A DNA stretch of 64,000 bases from Comamonas sp. GB3 AK4-5 (GTDB lineage Bacteria; Pseudomonadota; Gammaproteobacteria; Burkholderiales; Burkholderiaceae_C), in NCBI RefSeq assembly GCF_041320665.1, contig NZ_CP166730.1, positions 2,666,001 through 2,730,000 of the forward strand. Direction: 5' to 3'. Below, piece by piece: positions 1 to 8,548 of this stretch. The notes beneath the pieces were generated by a model that saw only the letters and a program-made list of their open reading frames with translations, searched no databases and had not been told where the DNA came from. Within the stretch, counting starts at the first letter, position 1, and every line of letters begins with the position of its first letter. The position numbers were made by a program, and so were the translations under genes.

Positions 1-614
1 ACGTGCATGACAAGGCCGCCGGAAATGCGCTGCGAGTCGCTGGGACGGCTTTCAAAGCTCTGGCGGATGCTGTAGCAGCTAAGCTCAACGAGTTCGTAGA
101 AGCGGAACAGGCACGCAGCAATCAGCGAGAAGCGGCCAGTCGCCTCCTATGGTGGCGCCAAAGCCTCTACTCCGAGACTGCGGAGAAGCCGTACCGCAAA
201 CTGCCCGTGGCGCTTGTCGTCTGGCACATGGCACTGGACATCTCCGGCCTCCTGCCTGAGGTGTACCCGCGTGCCGTTGAGTCACTTCTATTCGAGTCGG
301 TGCTCGCGGCCACGGAAGCTCAGGGCAACGTCGAGGTGACTCTGAAAGAGCTGCTCCAAGTGGACGGAGCGACCTCGCAGCTGGCACAACTCCATTGGCT
401 CATGGAGCAGCGAACGTCCGCCTCAAGGACTCTTCTGGTTCAGGCACTGGCGAACTCCTATGCCGCACGAAATCCCGAGTTGGCCAAGCTCGGGGTGGAC
501 GCTGAACTCAAAATGCTGCCGGGCGATTGGGCGATTTGGCTCCTCCGTGAAATCAAAGCGCTCGAAACGCTGGCATCTCCCGATGCAGTCAAACAGCCCG
601 CGGAGGCGGCATGA
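1..614 (+). CDS. Helical GTPase-system protein, 5' end outside window (GASH-like)
   Basis: The frame is open to the window edge, so this is the C-terminal part (about 203 residues) of a longer protein. A GTG at position 3 is readable as a start, but nothing upstream is visible to support it. The visible part is alpha-helical in character, with many Ala, Leu and Glu residues and no signal peptide or membrane segment. Its stop overlaps the next start as ATGA at 611-614, so it is translationally coupled to the GTPase gene behind it. In the conflict systems described computationally by Aravind and co-workers, a helical GASH protein precedes paired GTPases. That identity is inferred mainly from position and helical composition. 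No catalytic motif is visible. Confidence 0.55.
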   Translation, partial: VHDKAAGNALRVAGTAFKALADAVAAKLNEFVEAEQARSNQREAASRLLWWRQSLYSETAEKPYRKLPVALVVWHMALDISGLLPEVYPRAVESLLFESVLAATEAQGNVEVTLKELLQVDGATSQLAQLHWLMEQRTSASRTLLVQALANSYAARNPELAKLGVDAELKMLPGDWAIWLLREIKALETLASPDAVKQPAEAA

Positions 615-1579
615 GCCGTCAGTGTTCGTCCTCCGCGTGCCTTGCCCCAGATGAACTCGGGTGCCACATGGGAGAGAGCTCCCTGCACCAGTGCGAGTAC
701 TGGCAGAGCAGCCGGGATGTGCAGGAACAAGCTGCTGCAACTGAGACTGACGATAGCGCTCGGCTTCCCTGGACGGGCAATGCCATGGGCGCGGGCGACA
801 TCGGCTTTCTCGCTGGCGCCTCTCGCACACGGTTGGTGGGTGTCTTCGGGGTTGCAGAAAGCGGCAAGACTTCTCTTTTGGGTGCGTGGTACCTGCTCTT
901 GGGTCGCGGCATCGGCCCCAAGGGCATTTCTTTCGCCGGCTCACTGACCCTTGAAGGTTGGGAGAACATCGCCGGAAATCTGCGCTGGAACGCCGCGCAT
1001 GGACCATCGTTTCCGCCGCACACGTCCAGTGGCAGTGGCCGACATCCCGGGCTGTTGCACCTGGATTTGCAGGTCAATAGCGGCCGGCATGACCTGCTCT
1101 TTGCAGACGCCCCCGGCGAATGGTTTAGCCGCTGGTCGGTCCGCCGCGATGCGGAGGACGCCACTGGTGCTGCCTGGCTATCGGGCGCCGCGGACGTACT
1201 CTTGGTGATTGCTGACTCCAAAGAGTTGGCCGGAGAGCGGCTTGGGACAGCCCGGGCGAACTTGCTCAGTCTGCTGCGAAGGGTGGGCGCTGAGCGGCGT
1301 GGTCGCCCCGTTGCACTCGTCTGGACCAAGTGCGACGTTGCGGTCGGCGAGCAAATGCACAGCGCCGTGAAGCATGCGGCCGATTTGGCGCTGGGCACTT
1401 ACGAGACGTTCAGTGTGAGCATGCAAGCTGCCCCCGGGCAGGAGCCGTATAACCGCGGCCAGGGCCTGCTGGAATTGCTCGATTGGGTTGTGCGCGTAAG
1501 TGATCTTACGTTCCCCAAGTTGGTGTTGCCGCATCCGGAGCAAGACCTGCTGCGCATCGTCGGAGGCGTCCATGCTTGA
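611..1579 (+). CDS. P-loop GTPase, double-GTPase type 2 (DO-GTPase2-like), conflict system
   Basis: A 322-residue cytosolic GTPase. The N-terminus carries Cys5, Cys10, Cys18 and Cys28 with His19, resembling a small zinc-binding knuckle. A Walker A motif GVAESGKT lies at about residues 80-87, an ADAPGEW motif serves as the switch II/Walker B region, and VWTKCD matches the NKxD-type guanine-specificity motif. It overlaps the upstream gene (ATGA) and the downstream GTPase by 8 bp, so all are probably made from one mRNA. The family belongs to the paired GTPases of NTP-dependent conflict systems, which are thought to act as switches controlling an effector. The role here is inferred from family and context. 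Nucleotide specificity is not shown directly. Confidence 0.8.
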   Translation: MSRQCSSSACLAPDELGCHMGESSLHQCEYWQSSRDVQEQAAATETDDSARLPWTGNAMGAGDIGFLAGASRTRLVGVFGVAESGKTSLLGAWYLLLGRGIGPKGISFAGSLTLEGWENIAGNLRWNAAHGPSFPPHTSSGSGRHPGLLHLDLQVNSGRHDLLFADAPGEWFSRWSVRRDAEDATGAAWLSGAADVLLVIADSKELAGERLGTARANLLSLLRRVGAERRGRPVALVWTKCDVAVGEQMHSAVKHAADLALGTYETFSVSMQAAPGQEPYNRGQGLLELLDWVVRVSDLTFPKLVLPHPEQDLLRIVGGVHA

Positions 1580-2411
1580 GACTACTCTGAAGATTGCCGT
1601 ATTCGGTGAGTCCAACGTAGGCAAGAGCCACTTTGGCGCCCAGCTCATTGGGCGGCTGAATGCAGAGAGCGGGTCGTTACGGATGCGCGGCGCTGCTGCA
1701 GACCTGGGTGCATTCGAGGAGGTGCTCCAGTCGCTCAGCAGCGGGGTGCCCGGCGCCCATACGTCCGCCGGCACTTACACCGAAACACTACTTCCTGTGC
1801 AAGCTGCCGACGGCATCGCAATCGATTTGAATTGGCCTGATTACGCGGGTGAGCAAGTCAGCCAGCTCCAGGAGGAACGGCGTGTTCCAGCTTCCTGGCA
1901 GGAACGGGTGGAAGCTGCCGATGGGTGGGTGCTCATGGTGCGGCCCAAGCACGTCCCATTGGGCCATGACATCTTCTCCAAGCCACTTAGCGACTTGCAG
2001 GCGTCGTGCGCAGGCGGCGCCGTCGAGTGCTCGCCGCAGGCGCGGCTGGTAGAGCTTCTGCAGATGCTGGTCTACACCTCACGTGCAAGAACCGGCAGGC
2101 GCAAGCCCGCACTAGCAGTCCTGCTTTCGTGCTGGGACGAGCTTAAGGAGCCGCAAGGAGTCACTCCCACCGCAGTGCTGCGCAAGAACTTGCCGATGCT
2201 GGCCGACTACATTAGCAACAACTGGAGCGAGCAGCGCCGAATTGTCCTGGGGTTGTCAGCAACAGGAGTTGCGCTCTCCAAGGCGGCGCCCAACCAGGAT
2301 TTCATATACAAGGGCGCAGAAGTGATGGGCTGGATTGTTGACGCGGATGGCGAACACTCCCCGGATCTGACGCTGCCTATCGCCAAGCTCGCTGTGGCAA
2401 TCCAGAGCTGA
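1572..2411 (+). CDS. P-loop GTPase, double-GTPase type 1 (DO-GTPase1-like), conflict system
   Basis: A 279-residue protein. The ATG at 1572 is chosen because the P-loop GESNVGKS then lies at residues 12-19, as is usual for small GTPases. A longer in-frame start at 1500 would overlap the previous gene by 80 bp. A WPDYAGEQ segment occupies the switch/Walker B position, and LLSCWDE stands where the base-recognition motif is expected, so guanine specificity is less clear than in the neighbour. Its TGA overlaps the ATG of the next gene by one base (TGATG). Two dissimilar GTPases side by side, followed by a GAP1-like protein, is the hallmark of the double-GTPase systems. Confidence 0.8.
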   Translation: MLETTLKIAVFGESNVGKSHFGAQLIGRLNAESGSLRMRGAAADLGAFEEVLQSLSSGVPGAHTSAGTYTETLLPVQAADGIAIDLNWPDYAGEQVSQLQEERRVPASWQERVEAADGWVLMVRPKHVPLGHDIFSKPLSDLQASCAGGAVECSPQARLVELLQMLVYTSRARTGRRKPALAVLLSCWDELKEPQGVTPTAVLRKNLPMLADYISNNWSEQRRIVLGLSATGVALSKAAPNQDFIYKGAEVMGWIVDADGEHSPDLTLPIAKLAVAIQS

Positions 2412-4879
2412 TGCGCATTCACAAGGCCTGGTATGGCCCCAAGGGCGGACACGCGCTGCTGTACTGCACAGACCCAGGCATGCAGTCGACGTTCAGACAG
2501 GCTGCTTGGCTCACGGACTTACCGGGCAACGCTCCGGCCGGGCTGACCTGGGCTCCCTACTTTCGCACCGCAATTCACGAGGACTACTTCGTGCTGGTGC
2601 ATACGCGACCCAGCCAAGCCTCGGACAGAGCGGGTATGGTCGACTCGGTGGCCGCATTCGTGCCACTGAACGAGCTACCCCAAGTTCCCGACCTGAGGGC
2701 GGTGGCTGCAAACGTGCAGGAGTCTCACAACAGCCAAGCGCAAGACCCCTTTGAGGCGACCGAAGACACGCAGGAGGTGACGAGCACGCCGCAACCAATG
2801 CTTCTGAGCATTGCCGACGCGCTGATTTCGGCAGCCGCGCGGCCGGTGGTGCATGTCGGACAAGAGGGGTTCGATGACATCATGATGGACCTTCTGCATC
2901 TGGTGCCAAGGCAGCTGCGCCGAGAGGTTCTGTTCAGCCTCAGTTTCTCCCCGGGAGAGCCTGGCTCGCCATTCGCCGTAGCCACACCGCGTGAGCTGGT
3001 ATCGCGCTTTGCGCCTGCGCAAGTGCTCAAGCCGTCTGAGACGGGCCCGACAGCGCGTGTGGCGGCTCTTCTGAACCTGCAAGAAGGCAGGCCCTTGCTG
3101 GAGTTCGGACAACAAGCTGGCTTTGACTTGCAGTCACCTGGCGCGCTTGTCCTGTTGGAGCGGGCCTTCCAGCTCTGGACGGATGCGACGAGCGTAGAGA
3201 ACGGAATCACCTTGGTGCGCCTCTTGGCAGCCAAGTCGGCCGACGTGCCGACAGCGCGCGAGCTTCGGGGAGCAGCGCTCGACCGGCTGACATCGACTGC
3301 GGAACAGTGGACGCCGACGGACGTTCTTGCAATGCGCAACCTGCAACTCGAGCGATTCGAATCCGGCGCGCTGGCCCAAGCACTGCAGGATTGGGTAGCG
3401 CGAAGGGCGGGCAACATGCGTGCGCCGCTGCCTGAAGACCATCAGCTTCTGGCACAAGCGTCGCGCGCGGCGGCGCAGCAGGATTGGTGGAACCGGCGGG
3501 TTCAAGATGGGTTTGCGGTGGCGAGCAAGGCTACGCCGGCCGCAGTGAGCTCTCTCGCATGGGGCACGATTGCGACTTTACCGCAAGACATCGAGCCGAT
3601 TCTCAGCTTCCTTGAAGAGCAGAAGTTGCTGACTGCGCTTTCGGAGAACGCGCCGCCCACTTTAGTCACTGCCGTCGCCCTGACGGTGGCGCAGGTCAGC
3701 GCAGGTCGCCAAGCGTGGGAGCTGTGCGGCGCAGCTTTAGCTGTTGCATATCCCCCTGACAAAGCCCTGCGCGAAGTCCTCAAGGTCGCTACGACGAAGG
3801 GTGCACGGCGCGCAGCCATCAAACAGGCACTAAAAAACGCTACGCCTGCCGAACTTCTGGCACTCGCTGTAAGCGAGGACCTTGAAGAGGTTACCTTCCT
3901 GGCCGCCAACGCCGTGGTGAACCGGCCCAGCTTGATTGGGGATTTCGAATGGACCTCTCCCGTCTGGTTTGACATCCTGCAGCGTGTTGCCGACAAGCGC
4001 CGCAGCGCCGTGGCCGAGGTGCCCAACCGCATAAAGGGTCTTCAGAGCATCATCACGGCGAGTTTGACTTCCGAGCGCATCTGGTCTCCTCTGGTCAGCA
4101 CGGGCCTGGCAGACCTCTCGAAGGTGCCTAACCGAGCTGAGGCTTGGGCACTCATACCCAACGAGCTCCAGAGGGACGCGATCTCACTAACCGCCAAGGG
4201 CTGGATTGCCTCACTGCTCGATGGCTCCGCGCCGATGACAGCGCTGGAGGAGCCGCTAGGTAGCGAAGCGCGAATGATGCTTAGAGGTTCCAATGTGCTG
4301 GCAACGGTTGCTCAGAAACACCCCTCACTTTTCATCAGTGTTATCAAAGAAGTACATCCGCGCAGCGACCACGACTGCGTCAGCCTGCTCGACTCCTTTA
4401 CGAGCAATGGACAATGGCTGCCACCTGTGCAGGCTGCGGCTGTTGGGGCTCTTATCAGGGAGCGATTCTGGCATTCAGCAGCTTCGCGCGCAGCGAGTCT
4501 GGCTAGAACGCGCGATGAGTTCCTTGCAGTTTGCAGAGAGTGCTTGGACGTTATGTCGTTGTTGGACAGGTTTTCGTTGTCTCTGCGCGTTGGCAGAGTC
4601 TTACAGATCCCTCCGGACGAGGCCTGGAAAATTTTCGAGGAGACGCTGGCGAAACTGTATCCCGGCGGCCCTACCGACCAAGAGGTCTGGAGCAGAAGCG
4701 GCGGGCGCAACGAGGAGCTAATTCAAGAAGGGAATGGCATCGCACAGTGGCATCGCTGTCTCAAGCAAGTGCGCTCGGGAAATGGGCCGCTGTTCTCTAA
4801 GTTGCTGAACACGGCTCTTAAGGACTTCAGCGGCAACGCTGTACTGCAGGTTTTGCGCGACAACCGCGCGTTAGGCTAG
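2411..4879 (+). CDS. GAP1-like GTPase-associated protein with C-terminal effector-associated domain
   Basis: An 822-residue protein without signal peptide or membrane helix. The N-terminal half (about 1-250) resembles the GTPase-associated protein 1 N- and middle domains, opening with an IHKAWYGPKGGHALLYC segment. The middle is a long helical, repeat-like region. Residues 749-822 form a separate small domain with LYPGGPTD, WSR, an AxWH-type motif and a final NxxLxxL pattern. This domain is plainly homologous to the C-terminus of the caspase in the next gene. It fits effector-associated domain 1 (EAD1), an adaptor that pairs homotypically. The likely role is to link the GTPase switch to the caspase. 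Domain names come from memory of the families and were not searched. Confidence 0.75.
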   Translation: MRIHKAWYGPKGGHALLYCTDPGMQSTFRQAAWLTDLPGNAPAGLTWAPYFRTAIHEDYFVLVHTRPSQASDRAGMVDSVAAFVPLNELPQVPDLRAVAANVQESHNSQAQDPFEATEDTQEVTSTPQPMLLSIADALISAAARPVVHVGQEGFDDIMMDLLHLVPRQLRREVLFSLSFSPGEPGSPFAVATPRELVSRFAPAQVLKPSETGPTARVAALLNLQEGRPLLEFGQQAGFDLQSPGALVLLERAFQLWTDATSVENGITLVRLLAAKSADVPTARELRGAALDRLTSTAEQWTPTDVLAMRNLQLERFESGALAQALQDWVARRAGNMRAPLPEDHQLLAQASRAAAQQDWWNRRVQDGFAVASKATPAAVSSLAWGTIATLPQDIEPILSFLEEQKLLTALSENAPPTLVTAVALTVAQVSAGRQAWELCGAALAVAYPPDKALREVLKVATTKGARRAAIKQALKNATPAELLALAVSEDLEEVTFLAANAVVNRPSLIGDFEWTSPVWFDILQRVADKRRSAVAEVPNRIKGLQSIITASLTSERIWSPLVSTGLADLSKVPNRAEAWALIPNELQRDAISLTAKGWIASLLDGSAPMTALEEPLGSEARMMLRGSNVLATVAQKHPSLFISVIKEVHPRSDHDCVSLLDSFTSNGQWLPPVQAAAVGALIRERFWHSAASRAASLARTRDEFLAVCRECLDVMSLLDRFSLSLRVGRVLQIPPDEAWKIFEETLAKLYPGGPTDQEVWSRSGGRNEELIQEGNGIAQWHRCLKQVRSGNGPLFSKLLNTALKDFSGNAVLQVLRDNRALG

Positions 4880-4883
4880 GAAC

Positions 4884-5981
4884 GTGAGCAAGTTTTTTCA
4901 CTCGGGTCGCGCTTTCATCGTCGGGATCGGCGACTACGACAATCTTTCAGACCTGGGATTTACTCCCGTTTACGACGCTGACGACGTCGAGAAGCTGCTG
5001 GTTAGCCCCAAGCACTGTGGTTACCCCACAGCCAATGTGCGGACTCTTCGCAATCGTGAAGCATCCCGCAGCGCAATCATCGCCGGCCTCGAGGACTTGG
5101 CAGCCCAGTCTCAGCCCAATGACACAGTCGTCGTCTACTTCTCGGGCCACGGGGCGCAACGCACGGCAGGCCCAGGTGTGGGGACGTACCTGTGCCCGCC
5201 CGAATTCGACGGTATGCGACCGCGCGAGACAGGCATCGAAGCAGAAGAGCTCTCGGATCTGCTGCAGGGAATCAAGGCCGAGCGCCTGCTTGTTCTGATA
5301 GATGCCTGCCGCTCCGGAGCGGTGGCCCGCATCAAAGGCGAGGATTTGTTGAAGTGGGAGTTTGGCGGCCAGCGGCTTGACAAGCTCGCTGTTGGCAAAG
5401 GGCGCGTCATCATCTCTGCAAGCGAAGCACACCAGAACTCGATGATTCTCGGGCGCTACCGTAACAGTCTATTTACCCACTTTGTGCTCAAAGGCCTTCA
5501 GGGCGGCGTTGATGACCGCTCCGACGGCCTCATTCACGTCCTTGACCTTTTTCACTATGTCGCACAACAGGTCACTAAAGAGCGTGGCGACCAGAATCCA
5601 GTGCTGACAACGAGGACGCAAGACAACTTCCCGGTTGCACTGCGTAAAGGAGGTTTCCTCAAGTCCGAAGAAGGGTCTGGCGAAGACGCCAGTGAGCAGG
5701 AGTCTGGCAATACGGGGGCGGCCCCAAAAGAAGTCGAAGACCTGATGGTGGTCCTGTATCCTCAGGGACCCACTGACCGAGAGATTTGGTCGCGTGCTGA
5801 CGGAGACCTTGCAAGCCTACGTGCAGGCAGCACAGGGCGTGCCGCCTGGCATGCTGCACTGCGTACGCTCGCCCTGGGTGGTGGCGGCGCCATCACGATG
5901 GACTCCCTCCTGAAAGAAGCAGCTGCTGAATACGGAAACAATCCTCAATTGCGCAGCCTGCTTGACGCCCGGCGATCTTGA
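4884..5981 (+). CDS. Caspase-family (C14) protease with C-terminal EAD1-like adaptor domain
   Basis: A 365-residue cysteine protease. The caspase fold starts at residue 10 (AFIVGIGDYDN). The catalytic dyad is visible as His89 in YFSGHG and Cys142 in LIDACRSG. After an acidic linker (about 255-290), residues 291-365 repeat the small domain that ends the preceding protein: LYPQGPTD, WSR, AAWH, LL and NxxL line up. GTG at 4884 is the start. It follows the upstream stop by 4 bp with AGGA just ahead, so it belongs to the operon. The probable role is a suicide or regulatory effector recruited through EAD-EAD contact and unleashed by the GTPases. Protease activity is supported by the motifs; the trigger and substrate are unknown. 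Confidence 0.88.
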   Translation: MSKFFHSGRAFIVGIGDYDNLSDLGFTPVYDADDVEKLLVSPKHCGYPTANVRTLRNREASRSAIIAGLEDLAAQSQPNDTVVVYFSGHGAQRTAGPGVGTYLCPPEFDGMRPRETGIEAEELSDLLQGIKAERLLVLIDACRSGAVARIKGEDLLKWEFGGQRLDKLAVGKGRVIISASEAHQNSMILGRYRNSLFTHFVLKGLQGGVDDRSDGLIHVLDLFHYVAQQVTKERGDQNPVLTTRTQDNFPVALRKGGFLKSEEGSGEDASEQESGNTGAAPKEVEDLMVVLYPQGPTDREIWSRADGDLASLRAGSTGRAAWHAALRTLALGGGGAITMDSLLKEAAAEYGNNPQLRSLLDARRS

Positions 5982-6556
5982 GCACTAAGCGGTAGCATGA
6001 GGGAATAAAGTCAAGAACCGCAGCATTCCAGCGATAGGGGAGTTGTAGCCGAACGGAGGGCCAAAGCCAAAACGGCTGCTACGTAGCGATTCTGCTGCCC
6101 GCTGCCGTAGATGGCTGCTCTCTGCCACTGTGCGGTCGGCTGCTCGACGTTGTTGAAGGACTGCAACCGCTGCGCAGCAGACATTGGTCACGGCCGCAAG
6201 AGAGACAGCAACAGGTCGGCATGAGCCTGCCACAAAATGCAGAAGCGGTCATTCGTGTTGATATACGGTGGAGCGCACATTCGAGTGGCCGGTTCCGAGC
6301 GTGAAGCGCGCCTCTCAGGACAGGCTACGTTCAACGTCCGGTGTTGACAATTCCCGTCGCCCAACCAGTGAAACGTGAATGGCTTAGAGCACAGCCTGAA
6401 GCCGCCCGTTTGAGGACTGCTCCTGGCCGGAGGCTCAGAGTAGAGGCTGCAGACATCTTGGCGCCACTTGTGCCTCTGGGGACAATGACTACGCCATCGG
6501 TTGCAGCAGTCCAAACCAGATTACAGAAGGGGAGCATTACTTTGCGCAACGCATTA
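5982..6556. other. Gene-free stretch between caspase and IS
   Basis: About 575 bases with no convincing coding frame on either strand. The open frames here are short, start at arbitrary positions or run into the IS. It may hold decayed island DNA. No terminator hairpin with a T-run was seen after the caspase stop. Confidence 0.5.
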
Positions 6557-7431
6557 AGAGTGGCTAACACCACTTCTCCAGAGGGCCTCGCAGAGCGGTT
6601 ATGCTCGCTGCCCTCATGGCACGACGACCCGTAAGCAAAGAACTGTGGCGACAGCTACAACCCCTGATCCCAGCCTTCGTGCCTTCTGCCAAAGGCGGTG
6701 CGCGCAAACGCGCAATCAGCGATGAAGCTGCCCTCAACGGCATCTTGTTCGTGCTGCAAACAGGCATTCCATGGGAAGACCTTCCCCAATCCCTGGGCTA
6801 CGGCAGCGGCATGACTTGCTGGCGGCGCCTGCGCGACTGGAACGCCGCTGGTGTCTGGGAGCAGCTGCACCAAGCCATGCTGACTCGCTTGCGTGAACAT
6901 GACCAAATCGATTGGAGCCGGGCCAGCATTGATGGCTCCTCGGTACCAAGCCCCCGGGGGGCCAGGAAACGGGCCCAAACCCCACGGACAGAGGCAAGCT
7001 CGGCTCCAAGCGGCACATCGTCGTAGATGCCAGAGGCATCCCGCTGGTGATCTTGGTAAGCGGGGCGAACAGGCATGACTCCAAGATGTTCGAGAAGTGT
7101 GTGGACGCGATTCCTGCGATTGCTGGCCTGCCAGGGCGTCCCCGTAAAAGGCCAGCCAAGCTGCACGCCGACAAAGGCTACGACTTCAAGCGATGCCGAG
7201 CCCATCTGAGGCAGCGGGGCATCATGGGCCGAATTGCCAGACGAGGCATTGAGAGCAGCGAGCGGCTGGGCAAACACCGGTGGGTGGTGGAGAGGACGCA
7301 CAGCTGGTTTGCAGGCTTTGGCAAGCTGCGAATCCGCTTTGAACGACGGCTGGATATCCACGAAGCGCTGCTGAAATTGGCGGCAGCGATCATCTGCGCG
7401 CGCTTCGTGGATCGGTGGTGTTAGCCACTCT
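6557..7431 (+). mobile_element. IS5-family (IS427-like) insertion sequence, copy 1
   Basis: An 875-bp element bounded by perfect 17-bp inverted repeats: AGAGTGGCTAACACCAC at 6557-6573 and its complement at 7415-7431. It is nearly identical to the element at 31115-31989, which lies in the opposite orientation. The left flank ends in TA but the right flank begins AA, so the TA duplication seen around copy 2 is absent here. That suggests a deletion or rearrangement next to the right end, on the side where the integrase gene is cut short. Confidence 0.93.
6601..7424 (+). CDS. IS5-family transposase made by -1 frameshift (two overlapping frames)
   Basis: The DDE transposase is split between frame 6601-7026 (N-terminal helical/HTH part, first catalytic Asp in SIDGSS) and a second frame ending at 7424 (second Asp in HADKGYD, Glu in the HRWVVERT region). 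Reading the second frame back to about 6960 gives GQETGPNPTDRGKLGSK, the normal continuation of IS427-type transposases. The switch therefore occurs at the CCCCCGGGGGG run (6951-6961) by slipping one base back. ATG 6616 (MARRP) is an alternative start. Both IS copies have the same split, so this is programmed frameshifting and not decay. Confidence 0.85.
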
Positions 7432-7496
7432 AAGTTGATGCGCTCAGGCGATTGCATTGCTGAAAGTGGAGTAAATTTTAAGCAACACTTGCGACG

Positions 7497-8429
7497 TTGG
7501 GAGAACTCGTGTCGCAAGTCGTGAAAGCGAAGGTCTTCAATCTCAAGCATATGGCACGCCCTTGTGAAGGCCGCCCCTATGCTCTTGCTGTTGTACGGGA
7601 ATACCTCGAGTGCCGTGCGCGGCTGGCGCTCGATGATCTCCATGGCAGCCTTGAGAATTCGGAAGCTGCGCCGGTTGCCTATCTTCTGGGTCGGGTGCTT
7701 CACGTCATCGACCCAGCCCACCCCCTTCTCAAAGTCCACATCCTCCCAACGAATGCGGCAGATCTCTTCCTGGCGCCTGGCGGTGAGAAGCGCGAACTGG
7801 AAAATGTCCAGCATCGGGATCTGGGCCCGACCGTCGCGACTGGAGAAATACTCCGCCAGCAAGCGCTCCTCATCGCCACTCATGCGGCGCGTGCGCTGCA
7901 TCGGTTTTGCAATCACCTTCGTGCGCATCAGCTCCTGCTTGGCTGCATCCACGGCAAGCAGCGGCTCCTTCACATCAAAGTTGGTGGCTGCCGACAAGAA
8001 CACCTGCCGTAGCCACACCACATCATTGAGCACCGTCGCAGGCCCCGCGCCATCCTCCAGGCGCCGACGCTTGCAGTGCTCTATCAAATCAGCCGCAGTC
8101 AACAGGCGCGCGTCCTTCTGCGCAATCCCGGCTTCACGTAGCCGGCGTATGTCCGCAGTCTTCGATCTTCCCCAATTTGTGATTCCATCGGCCTGGGCTG
8201 TATAGCTATCCAGCAGCTCGCCGACTGTGACCTTTGCAGAGCGCAGCGCACCCGTAGCCCTGGCATTTTCCAGCTCGGACTCTCTGCGCTTTAACCACAC
8301 CTGAGCCAAAGCCTTGCGGGTGAAAGTCTGTGCCTCACTGTGCACAATAGCGCCCTTGTCTTTTAGACGGATCTGCGCTGTATATGCAGTTGTGCCGTCC
8401 GCCCTTTTTCGTGCGGTGATTGTTCCCAT
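7497..8429 (-). pseudogene. Tyrosine-family integrase of a dusA-type island, 3' end lost
   Basis: The gene starts at ATG 8429 (MGTITARKR, GGAG just upstream) and reads about 310 residues: N-terminal SAM-like/arm-binding part, then the catalytic domain with the first Arg in LLTARRQEE and the HxxR box in HDLRHE. After that Glu (codon 7505-7507) the sequence stops resembling an integrase, then enters the IS. The C-terminal 50-60 residues, including the second His/Trp and the Tyr nucleophile, are missing, so it should be inactive. Translation technically continues through the IS to 6798, giving a misleading 543-residue frame. It lies divergent from dusA, the standard position for dusA-associated integrases. 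Confidence 0.85.
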
Positions 8430-8436
8430 TGCTCCG

Positions 8437-8529
8437 GTGCTACACGTCGTTTTTGTAGCACTGACTGTAGCACTGCACAGCAGAAATCGGGGTTTTTCGG
8501 TGGTTTTCGGGGTGCTACCTCGGTACTAC
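8437..8529. repeat. Cluster of GTGCTAC heptamers between integrase and dusA
   Basis: Five near-identical heptamers lie in 93 bp: GTGCTAC at 8437-8443, its complement GTAGCAC at 8455-8461 and 8467-8473, GTGCTAC at 8512-8518, and GTACTAC (one mismatch) at 8523-8529. Two GGTTTTTCGG-like T-runs lie between them. Mixed-orientation short repeats beside an integrase and its target gene are typical of integrase arm-binding or excision-factor sites, so this is probably part of the right attachment region. The crossover core itself cannot be defined without the other island end. Confidence 0.6.
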
Positions 8530-8548
8530 AAAGCATCCAGAATTCACA

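Noticed and set aside
6798..8429. Single 543-residue minus-strand protein
   Set aside because: It is a chance fusion: true integrase to about 7501, then 70 bp of unrelated DNA, then antisense of the IS transposase.
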